A stretch of DNA of 64,000 nucleotides, from the NCBI GenBank assembly GCA_003577165.1, contig QEUM01000001.1, positions 186,001 through 250,000 of the forward strand. The letters run 5' to 3'. This stretch comes from Armatimonadota bacterium. Its GTDB lineage: Bacteria > Armatimonadota > Fimbriimonadia > Fimbriimonadales > ATM1. The translations under genes and the position numbers were made by a program. Positions 7,601 to 18,167 of the stretch are shown piece by piece (the first letter of the stretch is position 1; each line of letters opens with the position of its first letter). The notes under the pieces are model-generated. The model saw only the letters and a list, made by a program, of their open reading frames with translations, searched no databases and was not told the DNA's origin.

Positions 7601-9745
7601 ATGTCCCGCACAGGCATCACGACCCTTGTTGCTGCCTTCGCTCCGCTCGTGTGCGCTTGGGCCATGGCGACGCAGAAGATGACTTACCCCCAGACAAAGA
7701 AGGTTGACCAAGTTGACGAATTCTTCGGCACGCGTGTCGAGGACCCTTATCGGTGGCTGGAGGACGCAGACTCTCCTGAGACCCGCGCCTGGATCGAGGC
7801 CCAGAACAAATTGACATTTGGTTATCTCTCGGGCATTCCAGAAAGGTCGCGCATTCGCTCGCGGATGATGAACCTGCTGAAGTACGAGCGTTTCGGGGTT
7901 CCATCGAAAGAGGGGGGGCGATATTTCTTCACCAAGAACGACGGCTTGCAGAATCAGAGCGTTCTGTACGTGGCGAACAGCCTCTCCGCAAAGCCGCGCG
8001 TGCTTCTCGATCCAAACAAACTCTCGAAGGACGGCACGGTCGCGCTCGCAGGTTATGCGATCAGCCGTGACGGGAACTACATTGCCTATGGCCTCGCTTC
8101 CGCGGGTTCCGACTGGACCGAGTGGCGAGTCCGCGACGTCCGGACGCTCAAGGACTTGCCCGATCGCATTCGGTGGGTCAAGTTCTCGGGCGCGTCTTGG
8201 ACCAAAGACGGAAAGGGATTCTTTTACAGCCGATATGACGCTCCCGCACCAGGCGCGGCGCTTCAGGCCGCAAACTACTATCACAAACTCTACTTCCACC
8301 GGATCGGAACAGACCAATCGGAAGATGTGCTGATCTACCACCGTCCGGACGAAAAGGAGTGGGGATTCGGAGGCCAGGTCACAGAAGACGGCAAATACCT
8401 GATCATCACCGTGTGGCAGGGCACCAATCGCGAGAACCGTGTGCTATTCAAGGATCTCGCGGACACGGGCGGCAGCCCGATCTGGCTCGTGAGGGAGGCA
8501 GAAGCGGAGTACACCTTCGTCGGCAACCAAGGAGCCACGCTGTGGTTCGTCACCGACAAAGACGCGCCCATGAATCAGCTCGTCTCGGCGGATGTCTCGG
8601 TGCCGGGCAGGCCGGTTTGGGAGACGGTGATCCCTGAGTCGAGCGACAAACTGGAAGGCGTCGCGGCAGTCGGCGGGTCGCTCCTCGCAAGTTATCTTCA
8701 TGATGCGCAAACGACCGTCAAGCGATTCTCGACGACCGGGACTCCGATCGGAGAAGTGAACCTTCCGGGAATCGGAACCGCCGGCGGCTTCAGCGGGAAG
8801 TTCGCCGACCAGGAGGCCTTTTACTCGTTCACGAGTTTCACGGTGCCCACGACGATCTATCGGTACGACACCGCGCATGACAAGTCGACGGTTTTCAGAA
8901 AGCCTCAGGTGAAGTTCAATCCGGAGGATTACGAGGTCAAGCAGGTCTTCTACACGAGCAAGGATGGCACCAGGGTGCCGATGTTCATTACTCACAAGAA
9001 GGGGATTCGGCTCGACGGTTCCAATCCAACGCTCCTCAACGGATACGGAGGATTCAACGTATCACAGACGCCTTACTTCTCTGTCATCAACCTGGTGTGG
9101 ATGGAGATGGGCGGCGTGTTTGCTGTGGCAAACATCCGTGGCGGCGGTGAATACGGAAAGGCATGGCATGATGGCGGTCGCTTGAAGAACAAACAAAACG
9201 TCTTCGACGACTTCATCGCCGCCGCCGAGTATTTGATTGCCGAGAAGTACACGAAGCCAGCTAAACTCGCGATCGAAGGTGGAAGCAACGGCGGTTTGCT
9301 CGTCGGAGCGTGCGTCAACCAGAGACCAGACCTATTCGGCGCTGCGCTTCCGGCGGTCGGAGTGATGGACATGCTTCGTTTTCACAAGTTCACCATCGGG
9401 TGGGCCTGGGTTTCCGATTACGGATCGCCGGACGACCCCGAGGACTTCAAGGTACTCCTGTCCTACTCGCCGTATCACAACTTGAAACCTGGGACGAGTT
9501 ATCCGGCCGTACTCGTAACAACCGGGGATCATGACGACCGGGTCGTCCCGGCGCACAGTTTCAAGTACGCCGCGCGGCTTCAAGAGTGTCAGGCTGGGCC
9601 GGCGCCCTGTTTGATTCGAATCGAGACCTCGGCCGGTCACGGGGGGGGCAAGCCGATTTCGAAGGTGATCGAGGAGTCGGCGGACCAGTATGCGTTCCTC
9701 GTGAAGAACTTGCAAATCAGCCTTCCGGCATCGTTTGGCAAGTAG
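7601..9745 (+). CDS. Prolyl oligopeptidase (family S9A), probably exported
   Basis: S9A enzymes cleave short peptides after proline inside a cavity closed by a beta-propeller. The 714-residue protein starts with a hydrophobic leader of about 24 residues ending near AWAMA, then the family opener EDPYRWLEDADSPETRAW. A seven-bladed propeller spans about residues 75-430, followed by an alpha/beta hydrolase domain. The catalytic triad is visible: Ser in GGSNGG, Asp in DHDDRVVP and His in SAGHGGG. RGGGEYGKAWH is also conserved. The leader suggests a periplasmic location. A run of eight G codes for the glycines next to the catalytic His. Confidence 0.93.
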   Translation: MSRTGITTLVAAFAPLVCAWAMATQKMTYPQTKKVDQVDEFFGTRVEDPYRWLEDADSPETRAWIEAQNKLTFGYLSGIPERSRIRSRMMNLLKYERFGVPSKEGGRYFFTKNDGLQNQSVLYVANSLSAKPRVLLDPNKLSKDGTVALAGYAISRDGNYIAYGLASAGSDWTEWRVRDVRTLKDLPDRIRWVKFSGASWTKDGKGFFYSRYDAPAPGAALQAANYYHKLYFHRIGTDQSEDVLIYHRPDEKEWGFGGQVTEDGKYLIITVWQGTNRENRVLFKDLADTGGSPIWLVREAEAEYTFVGNQGATLWFVTDKDAPMNQLVSADVSVPGRPVWETVIPESSDKLEGVAAVGGSLLASYLHDAQTTVKRFSTTGTPIGEVNLPGIGTAGGFSGKFADQEAFYSFTSFTVPTTIYRYDTAHDKSTVFRKPQVKFNPEDYEVKQVFYTSKDGTRVPMFITHKKGIRLDGSNPTLLNGYGGFNVSQTPYFSVINLVWMEMGGVFAVANIRGGGEYGKAWHDGGRLKNKQNVFDDFIAAAEYLIAEKYTKPAKLAIEGGSNGGLLVGACVNQRPDLFGAALPAVGVMDMLRFHKFTIGWAWVSDYGSPDDPEDFKVLLSYSPYHNLKPGTSYPAVLVTTGDHDDRVVPAHSFKYAARLQECQAGPAPCLIRIETSAGHGGGKPISKVIEESADQYAFLVKNLQISLPASFGK

Positions 9746-9752
9746 AGAGCCG

Positions 9753-10739
9753 TCAGTCTGGATGAGGCCGGGAACCGTTCACCTTGGCCAGGTGAACTAA
9801 CGCATCGCCTCGGCTGACGAGAGGACAAACGAGGCTACCGATGACGAGACCGTCGAAGGGCGCCTTGACGCGAGTCGTGGAGCGGCCGAAGATGTCGCCG
9901 ATCTCGACAACCTCTTCTCCCTTTTTGACGTCGGTTCCAGGCGACACGAGTACGTGCGCGATTCCGCCCCCCTCCGCCCTGACCCAGGTGCTTTCCCAGG
10001 CCCAGCTCGGCTCCTCGAGAGGCTCCGCGTCTTCATCGCTCTCCAGGATGCCGAGTTCGGTGAGAACGCGGAGCGTGCCGCGAACGCCGATCCGGATTCC
10101 CTCTGTATCAAATCGGAGGGTTTCGCCGGTCTCGTAGACGAGAACTTCCACTCCGCGCGCGTTGGCGACGGCGCGCAGCGATCCATCACGGAGTCGCGCG
10201 TTCACAACGACCGGCGCGCCAAACTTGGCGGCCAAGTCGCAAGATCGTTTGTCGCCGAACCCGATCCTGACTTGTGGCATGTTCGCGCGATTGTTCGATC
10301 CGGAGTGCAGGTCGATTCCGAACTCGCACTTTCGAACGATTTCCTCCATCAGGAGGTTCGCGACGCGCGAAGACATGGAGCCGCGCGCGGATCCCGGGAA
10401 CACCCTGTTCAGGTCGCGTCGATCCGGCATGTACCTTCTCTGAGTCAGGTATCCGAATACGTTGACCACGGGCACGCAGAGCACTGCGCCGCGCATTTTT
10501 TGAGGTCGCAGCCGACGCATCACCTGCGAGACGATCTCGATGCCGTTGAGTTCGTCGCCATGAATCCCAGCGGAGATCCAGACGGTTGGGCCAGGAAGCG
10601 CGCCGTTGAAGGCGACTACGGGAATCGCGATCAGGTTGCCTGTCGAGAGGTGAGAAACCGGGAGTTCGATTCGCCTTTGGCGACCCGGCGGAATCAACTG
10701 CTGGGCGATCTGGAGGCCTTCCTTCGACTTCTTTGCCAA
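9753..10739 (-). CDS. Succinylglutamate desuccinylase/aspartoacylase family zinc hydrolase (M14-like)
   Basis: Members remove an acyl group from amino acids or act as zinc carboxypeptidase relatives. The 328 residues contain the zinc ligands in GIHGDELNGIE (His, Glu) and DLHSGS (second His), plus VPVVNVFGY and RDLNRVFPGS, which mark the AstE/AspA-like subgroup. The C-terminal 90 residues look like a small beta-barrel or lipoyl-like domain (LVSPGTDVKKGEEVVEIGDIF), common in this subgroup. The start is taken as a TTG at 10739, which is uncertain. The substrate is unknown and neighbours give no clue. Confidence 0.8.
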   Translation of the reverse strand: MAKKSKEGLQIAQQLIPPGRQRRIELPVSHLSTGNLIAIPVVAFNGALPGPTVWISAGIHGDELNGIEIVSQVMRRLRPQKMRGAVLCVPVVNVFGYLTQRRYMPDRRDLNRVFPGSARGSMSSRVANLLMEEIVRKCEFGIDLHSGSNNRANMPQVRIGFGDKRSCDLAAKFGAPVVVNARLRDGSLRAVANARGVEVLVYETGETLRFDTEGIRIGVRGTLRVLTELGILESDEDAEPLEEPSWAWESTWVRAEGGGIAHVLVSPGTDVKKGEEVVEIGDIFGRSTTRVKAPFDGLVIGSLVCPLVSRGDALVHLAKVNGSRPHPD

Positions 10740-10776
10740 CCCAAGAGGTTAGGACCTTCTGACGCAGCGGAAGGAT

Positions 10777-12558
10777 TCAGAGACCGACGCCGGGAAGGCC
10801 GCCGGGAATGATCACCGGAGGCTCCTTGACTCCCGCTTTGTCGCGGCGCGCCCTCTCTTTCCTCACGGCTGCAAGCAAGTCGCTTTGGGCATCCGGTGAC
10901 GCGGCAGGATTCGCGAAGGCCCTGCGGAAGACGGGCCACATTGGCTCGATGCCATGCGACAGATCGAACACCATCACGCCCTGCGAACTGCCGCAGGCTG
11001 CTTGGAGCGCTCGGAGGAGGCCATCGGGGTTGCCCGTGTATTGGTCCAGTGCAATCCCCGCATACGTCCACGCCTGGTCCCGAACTGCGCGATTCGCGAG
11101 TTGGCCGGCCGCCTCGATCGTGTTGCCGATCGGGATTCCCTCCTCGAGGCCGTCGGCCATCGTCGGGGTGGGATAGTAACAGCCTGGAATGAAGAGATCG
11201 AGTTCGGAGGCGAATCCGGTCTTCGCATACGCGGGCGTCAGGAACCAAAAGCCGGCCGAGAATTGGTCCGCGGCCCAGTTTGCGCCGAACTTCGGATACT
11301 CCAAATAGCCAGACCCGGCGTACACGCCGAAAAGCGCTCCCGGACGTGCCGCACGGACGGCTCTTGCGGCCTCCCGGACCCAGTCCCGCAGCGTCTCGGC
11401 TCGAAAGGTCAGCCACTCCTCGTAGTAAGGCCCGATTCGGACGCCCTGCTGGAGGGCCGGAGTGAAGGTGAATCGGAAGACGTCGTCCGGCCAAGTGATC
11501 TTCCTCCCGATCCGGCGCTCGAACATTGCCCGCGTCCTCGGACCGAAGTCCGCGTTCAGCCCCGCGTAGCGTAGACGGTCGTCGTAGATGACTCCGTCGA
11601 CCGGGTACCGGCCGACGACCTCCCGCAGGATGTCGAGGTTGCGGCGCTGCACCGCAGGCTCGTTCGGATTCATCATTAAGGGGATCTGGTCTTGAAGGTC
11701 CGCCGAAGTGCGAAATGCTGCTTCGGTCTCAATTCGAACGAAATCGCCCAGCGAGAAAGATTCCGACAAGAACTTTCCGGCGTCACCGACTCCCGCGAGG
11801 AGTGCGCCGTTTCGTGGGACGACTGTAGTTCCGACGCCCACCACACGTCCGTCTCGCGCAACCGATATGGTGGTCGGTGGAGAGGGAAATCCCTTCACAT
11901 TGTCGGGGCTTGAAAAGGAACTGATCGCGCTTCCATCCGCGACCGCGAAGTTCTGCGTTCGGTAGATTGGAAACTTCGATGCGCCGGTGACGACATACGG
12001 AATCGGCTCATAGAGCACGGATTGCCAGAGGGGCCAATCGTATCCGAGTCCTTGTCCTGTCAAGCGATGGCCTTCGCTAAACGCGTTCAGGCTTATGAAT
12101 ATCCGAATGCCATTCGATCTGCACTCTTTCACCATCGCGTCGAGCGGGTCGAAGTCGGCCGGAATTTGCGCGCCTCGCCACTCCGTTAGTCTTGGCGCAA
12201 ACGCGGAGGGATACACGGTGAATCCAACAATCGGCTTCACGTCGAAAACCACGCCGTTGAAGCCGCTTTCTTTGATCGTTGTGACGAGAGACTGAACGTC
12301 TTCTGCAGAGTTGTACTTCTCCACGTTGGCTGTGGCGTCGATCCACAAATACCTTGCCTGCAAGCGGCGCTTTCTCGCGTACTCCTGCGCAACGCCGACG
12401 CTGTTTCCAACGGCGTCGAGAATCAGGGGGGGCAAGCCTGCCAAGACTTCGACCGGTTTAAACCGGCCTGCGTATGGCGGCAAATCGAGTTTGGAACCTG
12501 AACTCCCAGTTATGGAAGGGACCGTAAGGGTCGCCGCGAGGAGCCATCCGGGACGCAT
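10777..12558 (-). CDS. Secreted GH10-like (GHL10/YngK-type) glycoside hydrolase family protein
   Basis: The 593-residue protein begins with a signal-peptide-like stretch (about residues 1-20). At about residue 70 it enters a TIM-barrel domain resembling the GHL10/DUF187 family: RYLWIDAT, GFNGVVFDVKPIVGFTVYPS, DPLDAMVKECRSNGIRI, VDGVIYDDRLRYAGLN and LFGVYAGSGYL. Such proteins are thought to act on polysaccharide or peptidoglycan outside the cytoplasm, but few have been tested. The C-terminus is proline- and glycine-rich. It is followed 37 bases later by the M14 gene on the same strand. Catalytic acids cannot be assigned confidently. Confidence 0.75.
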   Translation of the reverse strand: MRPGWLLAATLTVPSITGSSGSKLDLPPYAGRFKPVEVLAGLPPLILDAVGNSVGVAQEYARKRRLQARYLWIDATANVEKYNSAEDVQSLVTTIKESGFNGVVFDVKPIVGFTVYPSAFAPRLTEWRGAQIPADFDPLDAMVKECRSNGIRIFISLNAFSEGHRLTGQGLGYDWPLWQSVLYEPIPYVVTGASKFPIYRTQNFAVADGSAISSFSSPDNVKGFPSPPTTISVARDGRVVGVGTTVVPRNGALLAGVGDAGKFLSESFSLGDFVRIETEAAFRTSADLQDQIPLMMNPNEPAVQRRNLDILREVVGRYPVDGVIYDDRLRYAGLNADFGPRTRAMFERRIGRKITWPDDVFRFTFTPALQQGVRIGPYYEEWLTFRAETLRDWVREAARAVRAARPGALFGVYAGSGYLEYPKFGANWAADQFSAGFWFLTPAYAKTGFASELDLFIPGCYYPTPTMADGLEEGIPIGNTIEAAGQLANRAVRDQAWTYAGIALDQYTGNPDGLLRALQAACGSSQGVMVFDLSHGIEPMWPVFRRAFANPAASPDAQSDLLAAVRKERARRDKAGVKEPPVIIPGGLPGVGL

Positions 12559-12586
12559 TCCGGAGTCATACCCTGCCCGGTGGCGC

Positions 12587-13549
12587 CTAACGGAGCCCGA
12601 GGCGAACGAGATCCTTGAGCATCACCAGTCCGACCACCTTTCCGTCGTCGATGACTGGCATTTCGCCAATTTTTTGGGGCAAACTTTCAAATAATTCCAG
12701 CGTCTCGACTGCGGTCATCGTGGCGGGCACCGTCCTCGGGTTCGGAGTCATTAGGTTCTCCGCTTTCATCGAGAGCACATCGGCGCCAGATTCCAGGAGC
12801 CTTCGACGGATGTCGCCGTCGCTGATTAGGCCGACGAGAGTTCGATCGGGCTCCACGACGCACGCCGCTCCGACCCCCGCGGAGGTGATCGCACGAAGGA
12901 CGTCCACCACGGGCGTCTCCCTTCCCACTGTCGCGATGTCGTCCCAGGGGCGCATCGCATCTGTTACCTTCATCAGCAGTCGGCGACCCAAAGCGCCGCT
13001 TGGATGGTAGAGCGCGTAATCGTCCTTCGTGAAGTTCCGTTCCTGCATCACAGCGAGCGCGAGTGCGTCGGAGAGCGCGAGCATGACGGTCGTGCTCGTC
13101 GTGGGCGCTAAATTGTGCGGGCATGCTTCCCTCTCGACGCTGACGTCGAGAACCAAGTCGCTCAGTCGCGCAGCGGTGCTATGCGGCCGACCCGTGACGA
13201 GAATCGTTCTGGCGCCTATCTGCCTCAGTGGTGGAAACAACCGCAGGATCTCTTCGGTTTCGCCGCTGTTTGTGAACAGAACGACGATGTCTCTGCTCGT
13301 CACCATCCCGAGGTCTCCGTGGACCGCTTCAGCGGGATGGAGGAAGAGGCTTGGCGTTCCGGTGCTGCTCAAGGTGCTCGCGAACTTCTTTGCGATGTCA
13401 CCCGCTTTCCCAATGCCTGCAGGAATGACGCGTCCATCGCATTCGAGCATCCATTTCGCGGCTGTTTCAAAGTCGCCGTTAAGGCGATCGGCAAGCCGCA
13501 GGATTTCCTGCGCTTCCTGGACCAGCGTCGCCTTGAGGCGCGGCAACAT
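12587..13549 (-). CDS. kdsD: Arabinose-5-phosphate isomerase (KdsD/GutQ family)
   Basis: The enzyme converts ribulose 5-phosphate to arabinose 5-phosphate, the first step toward Kdo for lipopolysaccharide. The 320 residues comprise a SIS domain (about 30-180: [46 protein letters not shown]) and two CBS repeats (about 205-320: [34 protein letters not shown]). The ATG at 13549 gives the normal family length. The frame stays open far upstream but without family sequence. Its presence implies an outer membrane with Kdo-type LPS, as an inference. Confidence 0.92.
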   Translation of the reverse strand: MLPRLKATLVQEAQEILRLADRLNGDFETAAKWMLECDGRVIPAGIGKAGDIAKKFASTLSSTGTPSLFLHPAEAVHGDLGMVTSRDIVVLFTNSGETEEILRLFPPLRQIGARTILVTGRPHSTAARLSDLVLDVSVEREACPHNLAPTTSTTVMLALSDALALAVMQERNFTKDDYALYHPSGALGRRLLMKVTDAMRPWDDIATVGRETPVVDVLRAITSAGVGAACVVEPDRTLVGLISDGDIRRRLLESGADVLSMKAENLMTPNPRTVPATMTAVETLELFESLPQKIGEMPVIDDGKVVGLVMLKDLVRLGLR

Positions 13550-13555
13550 GGCGAG

Positions 13556-13561
13556 AGCATA
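13556..13561 (-). promoter_or_regulatory. Candidate -10 box (TATGCT) of kdsD
   Basis: TATGCT on the minus strand ends six bases before the kdsD ATG at 13549, with no Shine-Dalgarno between, again suggesting a leaderless transcript. Confidence 0.4.
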
Positions 13562-13591
13562 CCGAACCCTCCCCCCCAGGATGCTGACGGT

Positions 13592-15022
13592 ATGCTTCGC
13601 ACCGTGAACATGCAAGCAAGACCGGAACCAGTTGCGAGCGCACAAGCCTGGTTGGAAGCGCACGAGCAAGAACTCATCGAGGACACTCGAGAGATCCTGC
13701 AAATCCCCTCTGTCGAAGGCGAGCCGGAGCCGAACGCCCCCTTCGGGCATTCCCTTCGGGAGGCACTCGACTGGGCGCTTGCAAAGAGCGAGTCGTGGGG
13801 CTTTCGATGTCGAGACGTGGAGGGCTATGCGGGGCATGCCGAGTTCGGAGATGCAGAGCCGATGGTGATGGCGCTTGGGCATCTCGATGTCGTTCCAGTT
13901 GGGACCGGGTGGAAACATGAGCCGTTCGGGGCGGAAATCGACGGCGAGTACCTGTACGCTCGCGGCGCGGTCGATGACAAGGGCCCGACCGTGGCCGCGA
14001 TGTACGCTGCGCGAGCACTGAAGGAAACGGGCGCGCCATTGCCCGCGCGACTGCGAATCGTTTTCGGATGCAATGAGGAGAGCGGGTTTAAGTGCGTCGA
14101 GCGATATTTTCAAGTCGAAGAGGCGCCGACGTACGGAGTTGCACCTGACGCAGGTTGGCCACTGGTGCACGGTGAGAAGGGCATCGCCAACCTCACCGTT
14201 CGCATCCCCAAACCGAAGGGCCCACTTCAGATCGTCGAAATCGCTGCCGGGTCCAGGCCGAACATCGTTCCGGACGACTGTCAAATGAGGCTGAGTTTCT
14301 CAGAACCGCATCGAAGCCGAGTGGAAGAGATCTGCGCGAACTACTGGGATGAGAACGTTTCCATATCGGTCGAGAACGGAGCCGTAAACGTGCGTGCGAA
14401 GGGCCGCGCCGCTCATGGTTCGCAGCCGTTCCTCGGCGACAATGCAATCGTTCGCGCACTCAAAGTCGCTTGCGACCTCGCGCCACCCGAAGATCAGGCT
14501 CTCTACCAATCGATCGCGGCGATCGGACACATGAGCGGTGCCGGCCTCGGCATTCACGGAAACGACACCGAGTCGGGAGAGTTGACTTCGAATCTCGCCC
14601 TCGCAGAGACGGAAGGTGACGCGATCGCATTCACGGTCAACGTTCGGTATCCAGTCACATGGTCTGGTGAGGATCTCAGACGAAGGTGCGGGGCCTACAT
14701 GAAGAAGACCATCCCCGGGGCGGAACTCGCTTCGATGACGGACAGCGCCCCCCTCTATTTCCCGCTGGACCGAGAGCCTGTGCTGTCCATCGTGGAGGCA
14801 TATCGAATTGAAACAGGCGACATGGAGTCCGCGCCAACGACGATGGGAGGAGGAACTTATGCTCGCGCGGTTCCGAACACGGTCAGCATCGGGACAGGGT
14901 GGCCCGGCGACGGCCCCGCCCATGAACACGACGAGAGGATCAAGGTGTCGCACCTTTTGAAGATGAGTAAGATCTACGCGCACATCTTGTATCGCCTTGC
15001 TCAAATCTCCGAAAGAGCGTAG
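13592..15022 (+). CDS. pepV: M20 family dipeptidase (PepV-like)
   Basis: This is a zinc dipeptidase of the PepV/Sapep group. The 476 residues show [14 protein letters not shown] (zinc His and catalytic Asp), [11 protein letters not shown] (bridging Asp), GCNEESGF (catalytic and zinc Glu), VAPDAGWP and a late GGGTYAR segment, the standard PepV order. The lid domain is long, as in PepV. The start is chosen at ATG 13592 with AGGA about ten bases upstream; ATG 13610 is an alternative. The frame is open back to about 13115, but that stretch lies over kdsD and is not family-like. The 3' end overlaps the DUF92 gene by 22 bases. Confidence 0.88.
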   Translation: MLRTVNMQARPEPVASAQAWLEAHEQELIEDTREILQIPSVEGEPEPNAPFGHSLREALDWALAKSESWGFRCRDVEGYAGHAEFGDAEPMVMALGHLDVVPVGTGWKHEPFGAEIDGEYLYARGAVDDKGPTVAAMYAARALKETGAPLPARLRIVFGCNEESGFKCVERYFQVEEAPTYGVAPDAGWPLVHGEKGIANLTVRIPKPKGPLQIVEIAAGSRPNIVPDDCQMRLSFSEPHRSRVEEICANYWDENVSISVENGAVNVRAKGRAAHGSQPFLGDNAIVRALKVACDLAPPEDQALYQSIAAIGHMSGAGLGIHGNDTESGELTSNLALAETEGDAIAFTVNVRYPVTWSGEDLRRRCGAYMKKTIPGAELASMTDSAPLYFPLDREPVLSIVEAYRIETGDMESAPTTMGGGTYARAVPNTVSIGTGWPGDGPAHEHDERIKVSHLLKMSKIYAHILYRLAQISERA

Positions 15023-15681
15023 CCAAGGAACGCGGCGAACGAGGTGGTGATTAGATTCACCAGGTCATTCGACAGTCGAACGAACGACCGGTCGCCGCGC
15101 GCTTTGCTCTGGAAGAGTTCGCCGAGAACGCTATCCACAAGGCATCCGACGAAGCCGACGGCGGCGATCCACAGTACACTCCGATTCGGTCCAGCAATTG
15201 CGAAGACGAATGCCACAAGCGTCGCTCCGATCGCCGCACCGGCAAGGCCGATTGCGGACACCGCCCCCTCTGTTCCCACTGGAACGTGACGCCTGCTCAG
15301 CAGTGACCTTGGCTCCGCGCCGAATCTCATCCCCACTGCAGTCGCGAATGTGTCCGCGCACGCGGCAGCGAGCGAGGCTGAGCCCGCGACGACGAATCTC
15401 GGATCCTCAAGATACCAAGAAAGTAGCGCGCAAACGAGTGCAGGCCCACTGTTCGCGATGACCTGCGTTGCGCGGCGAGAATCGGAATGGTCGCGTTCAG
15501 GTCGGCTCAGAACGCGTTCGAGCAGCATCGATCCCAAAGCGAATGTCAAAAGGGGGCCAGCCAATCGGAATCCCGTGATCTCCCAAAGCGTGCCTCCTAC
15601 GATCGCTGCTGCGATTGCGCCGTCAAGCGTCAGCCGCGATGTCAGCCACAGCGCGAGAGCGCACACAACCGCGTAGACCAC
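15001..15681 (-). CDS. DUF92/TMEM19 family membrane protein
   Basis: This 226-residue, strongly hydrophobic protein has about six predicted membrane helices. Family features are [14 protein letters not shown] near the N-terminus, [11 protein letters not shown] (Ala-Asp-Thr), and [19 protein letters not shown] near the end. In plants and cyanobacteria a relative (VTE6) is a phytyl-phosphate kinase, so isoprenoid-phosphate kinase activity is possible, but I only infer this. The GTG start at 15681 has AAGGA upstream. It sits between the AroE-like gene and pepV, overlapping the latter by 22 bases convergently. Confidence 0.8.
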   Translation of the reverse strand: MVYAVVCALALWLTSRLTLDGAIAAAIVGGTLWEITGFRLAGPLLTFALGSMLLERVLSRPERDHSDSRRATQVIANSGPALVCALLSWYLEDPRFVVAGSASLAAACADTFATAVGMRFGAEPRSLLSRRHVPVGTEGAVSAIGLAGAAIGATLVAFVFAIAGPNRSVLWIAAVGFVGCLVDSVLGELFQSKARGDRSFVRLSNDLVNLITTSFAAFLGYALSEI

Positions 15682-15689
15682 GTTTTCCT

Positions 15690-16550
15690 TTAGAACTTAT
15701 CTCGCGGGCCGGCCAATCCAACGGCGCGCAGCATCGCAGTACGCGGAGCCTCTCCTTGAAGCCACCACTCGTATGCGATCGCAGCCTGCTCGACCAGCAT
15801 CTCACGACCGTCTATGACACGGAGTCCTCGGAGACTCGCGGCACGAAGGAACTCGGTGCGCTTCTCGCGGAAGACCAAGTCGAACGCGACCGCGCCTTTC
15901 TGAACGTGTTGCCATTCGACGGAAGGCTGCTCGCCGACTCGCTTGCCGAGGGACGTCGCGTTGACGATGAGTCTGCATCCGGCAGGCGTCGGCGTTGCGG
16001 AAATTTCGACGTCACCGAGTTTTGCGAGCGTCGTTTGCAGCAGGCGCATCTTCGCCGCGCCTCGATTCCAGAGCTTCACTCTCCATCCGGTTTCGAGCAG
16101 AGCCGCAATCACGCTGCGCGCGGCCGAGCCGCCGCCCAGGATGAGAGCGGTCCCGGGTTCGACGTCTCGCAGCAGAGTGTTTACCGCCGCGACTTCCGTG
16201 TTCTGTCCGTAGATGCCCTCTCGAAACAGGAGGGCGTTGGCCGTAGCCATTCCGTGGCGGACAATGAAGAAACTCTCCGCCATCCTTGCTGCTGCGGGCT
16301 TGTGGGGCACGCCGATGTTTGCGCCCAAAAAGCCCTTGGCGATGAGATGTCGAACGCAGTCAGCAAAATCTGCAGCCGACGTGTCTAAGGAGAGGTACTC
16401 GGCGTCCAAACCGTCTGCGACGAAAGCGGAGCGCATCATCACTTCGTACAGTTCGCCATCGGCGAAGTTTCCGATGAACGCAAATCGGAGCCGCCTTCCT
16501 GAGTCGCCAATGTCTCGCCAGTTCACGGCTACATCCGGATGACCGGCCAC
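15690..16550 (-). CDS. Shikimate dehydrogenase-like protein with altered substrate site
   Basis: The overall fold is that of AroE: a substrate domain (about 20-118), an NADP domain with [11 protein letters not shown] near residue 136, NATSLG, AFDLVF, and the C-terminal [11 protein letters not shown]. However, the N-terminal Ser-x-Ser that binds shikimate is replaced (Glu33 and Tyr35 in an aligned [10 protein letters not shown] segment), the following His-Asn is Met-Arg, and the catalytic Asp of NTDG is Glu119 (NTEV). The catalytic Lys84 (VPHK) remains. It may act on another substrate or be a weak enzyme. The start is GTG 16550, overlapping the carboxylase gene by 22 bases; GTG 16526 is equally possible. 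Confidence 0.8.
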   Translation of the reverse strand: MAGHPDVAVNWRDIGDSGRRLRFAFIGNFADGELYEVMMRSAFVADGLDAEYLSLDTSAADFADCVRHLIAKGFLGANIGVPHKPAAARMAESFFIVRHGMATANALLFREGIYGQNTEVAAVNTLLRDVEPGTALILGGGSAARSVIAALLETGWRVKLWNRGAAKMRLLQTTLAKLGDVEISATPTPAGCRLIVNATSLGKRVGEQPSVEWQHVQKGAVAFDLVFREKRTEFLRAASLRGLRVIDGREMLVEQAAIAYEWWLQGEAPRTAMLRAVGLAGPRDKF

Positions 16551-18118
16551 TCCGTTGGGCTAACTTCTGCATGAAGCGAGGCCGAAAGGCAGAGCCCGAT
16601 CGCTGTTCGCGTCTCGGTCGGCAGGATGATGCCGTCGTCCCACAGCCGCGCCGTCGCGTAGTAGGGTGAGCCCTCGCGTTCGTACTGTTCGCGAACCGGA
16701 TCGCCTATGGCTCTCTTCTCCTCATCGGAGATTTGACCCTTCATCTCCTTGATGGTGATGAGAACTTGAGCCGCTTGTTCCGCGCCCATCACCGATATTC
16801 GAGAGTTAGGCCAGCTGAAGAGGAACCGTGGACCATAGGCGCGCCCACACATCGCGTAGTTCCCCGCTCCGTGCGAGCCGCCGATGATCACCGTCAGTTT
16901 CGGTACTGACGCCGCGGAAACGGCCTGCACCATTTTCGCTCCGTCCTTCGTGATGCCGCCCTCTTCGTATCGCTTCCCCACCATGAAGCCACTGATGTTT
17001 TGCAGGAACACGAGCGGCGTCCGTCGCTGACAGCAGAGTTCGATGAAATGAGTGCCTTTCAGTGCACTTTCGCTGAAGAGCACGCCGTTGTTAGCGAGGA
17101 TGCCGACCGGAAATCCCATCCACCTCGCAAATCCGCACACAAGTGTCGTGCCGTACTCCTTCTTGAATTCGTGGAATCGCGAGCCGTCCACCAGGCGCGC
17201 GATCACCTCGCGCACTTCATAGGGCGATCGGGGATCAGGTGGGATGATGCCCATGATTTCCGCCGCATCGAACAGTGGTTCCTCGACAGCGAACGGCGCC
17301 GCCATCGCATTCGGGCTCGGCAGCGTCTCGACGATGTTGCGAACGATCTCAAGGGCGTGGTCGTCATCCTGAGCGAGGTGGTCCGTCACGCCGCTCACGC
17401 GGGAGTGCATTTCCCCCCCTCCCAGGTCTTCGGCCGACACTTCCTCGCCGGTCGCGGCCTTGACCAGGGGGGGACCCGCGAGATAGATGGTCCCCGTGCC
17501 CTTGACGATGACGTTCTCGTCGCTCATTGCGGGCACATAGGCGCCGCCGGCGGTGCACATTCCCATGACTGCGGCGATCTGATAGACGCCCGCAGCGGAC
17601 ATCCTTGCCTGATTGTAAAAAATTCGACCGAAGTGCTCTTTGTCGGGAAACACTTCGCTCTGCATCGGAAGGAAGACGCCTCCCGAGTCGACGAGATAGA
17701 CGATGGGCAGGCGATTCTCAAGAGCAACCTCTTGAGCGCGCAGGTGCTTGCGGATCGTCATCGGATAGTACGTCCCGCCCTTGACCGTCGCGTCGTTCGC
17801 GACGATCACACACACGCGGCCGGAGATTTGGCCGATGCCCGTGATGATCCCCGCCGAAGGCACTTCCCCTTCGTACATCTCCCACGCTGCGAGCATTCCG
17901 AGTTCGAGAAAAGGCGTGTTGGGGTCGATGAGTCGCTCAATGCGTTCGCGCGCCGTGAGTTTCCCACGCTCGTGTTGAAGCGCACGCGCCTTCTCTGGAC
18001 CTCCGAGGCGCACGATGCCGCGCACTTCCTGCAATCGTTGGGTCAGGGCGTCGTATGCGGCGGAATTCGCGTGGAAGTCGGGTGAGCGTGGATTTACGTG
18101 AGATCGAATCGGTTCCAT
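16529..18118 (-). CDS. Acyl-CoA carboxylase beta subunit (methylcrotonyl-CoA carboxylase type)
   Basis: This is the carboxyltransferase subunit that moves CO2 from carboxybiotin to an acyl-CoA. The 529 residues show [16 protein letters not shown], the oxyanion loops [13 protein letters not shown] and [14 protein letters not shown], and [13 protein letters not shown]. The stretch [19 protein letters not shown] is typical of methylcrotonyl-CoA (leucine breakdown) or geranyl-CoA carboxylases rather than propionyl-CoA carboxylase. The biotin-bearing alpha subunit is not adjacent. Substrate choice is inferred from motif resemblance. Confidence 0.88.
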   Translation of the reverse strand: MEPIRSHVNPRSPDFHANSAAYDALTQRLQEVRGIVRLGGPEKARALQHERGKLTARERIERLIDPNTPFLELGMLAAWEMYEGEVPSAGIITGIGQISGRVCVIVANDATVKGGTYYPMTIRKHLRAQEVALENRLPIVYLVDSGGVFLPMQSEVFPDKEHFGRIFYNQARMSAAGVYQIAAVMGMCTAGGAYVPAMSDENVIVKGTGTIYLAGPPLVKAATGEEVSAEDLGGGEMHSRVSGVTDHLAQDDDHALEIVRNIVETLPSPNAMAAPFAVEEPLFDAAEIMGIIPPDPRSPYEVREVIARLVDGSRFHEFKKEYGTTLVCGFARWMGFPVGILANNGVLFSESALKGTHFIELCCQRRTPLVFLQNISGFMVGKRYEEGGITKDGAKMVQAVSAASVPKLTVIIGGSHGAGNYAMCGRAYGPRFLFSWPNSRISVMGAEQAAQVLITIKEMKGQISDEEKRAIGDPVREQYEREGSPYYATARLWDDGIILPTETRTAIGLCLSASLHAEVSPTEWPVIRM

Positions 18119-18167
18119 GCCCTGGGGGGTTATACCACCGGGAGGGGGAACCTCCGGCGCGCCTCAC

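Noticed and set aside
13115-13591. In-frame upstream extension of pepV over kdsD
   Set aside because: The family N-terminus starts near 13592-13610, and the extension is antisense to a well-supported KdsD domain.
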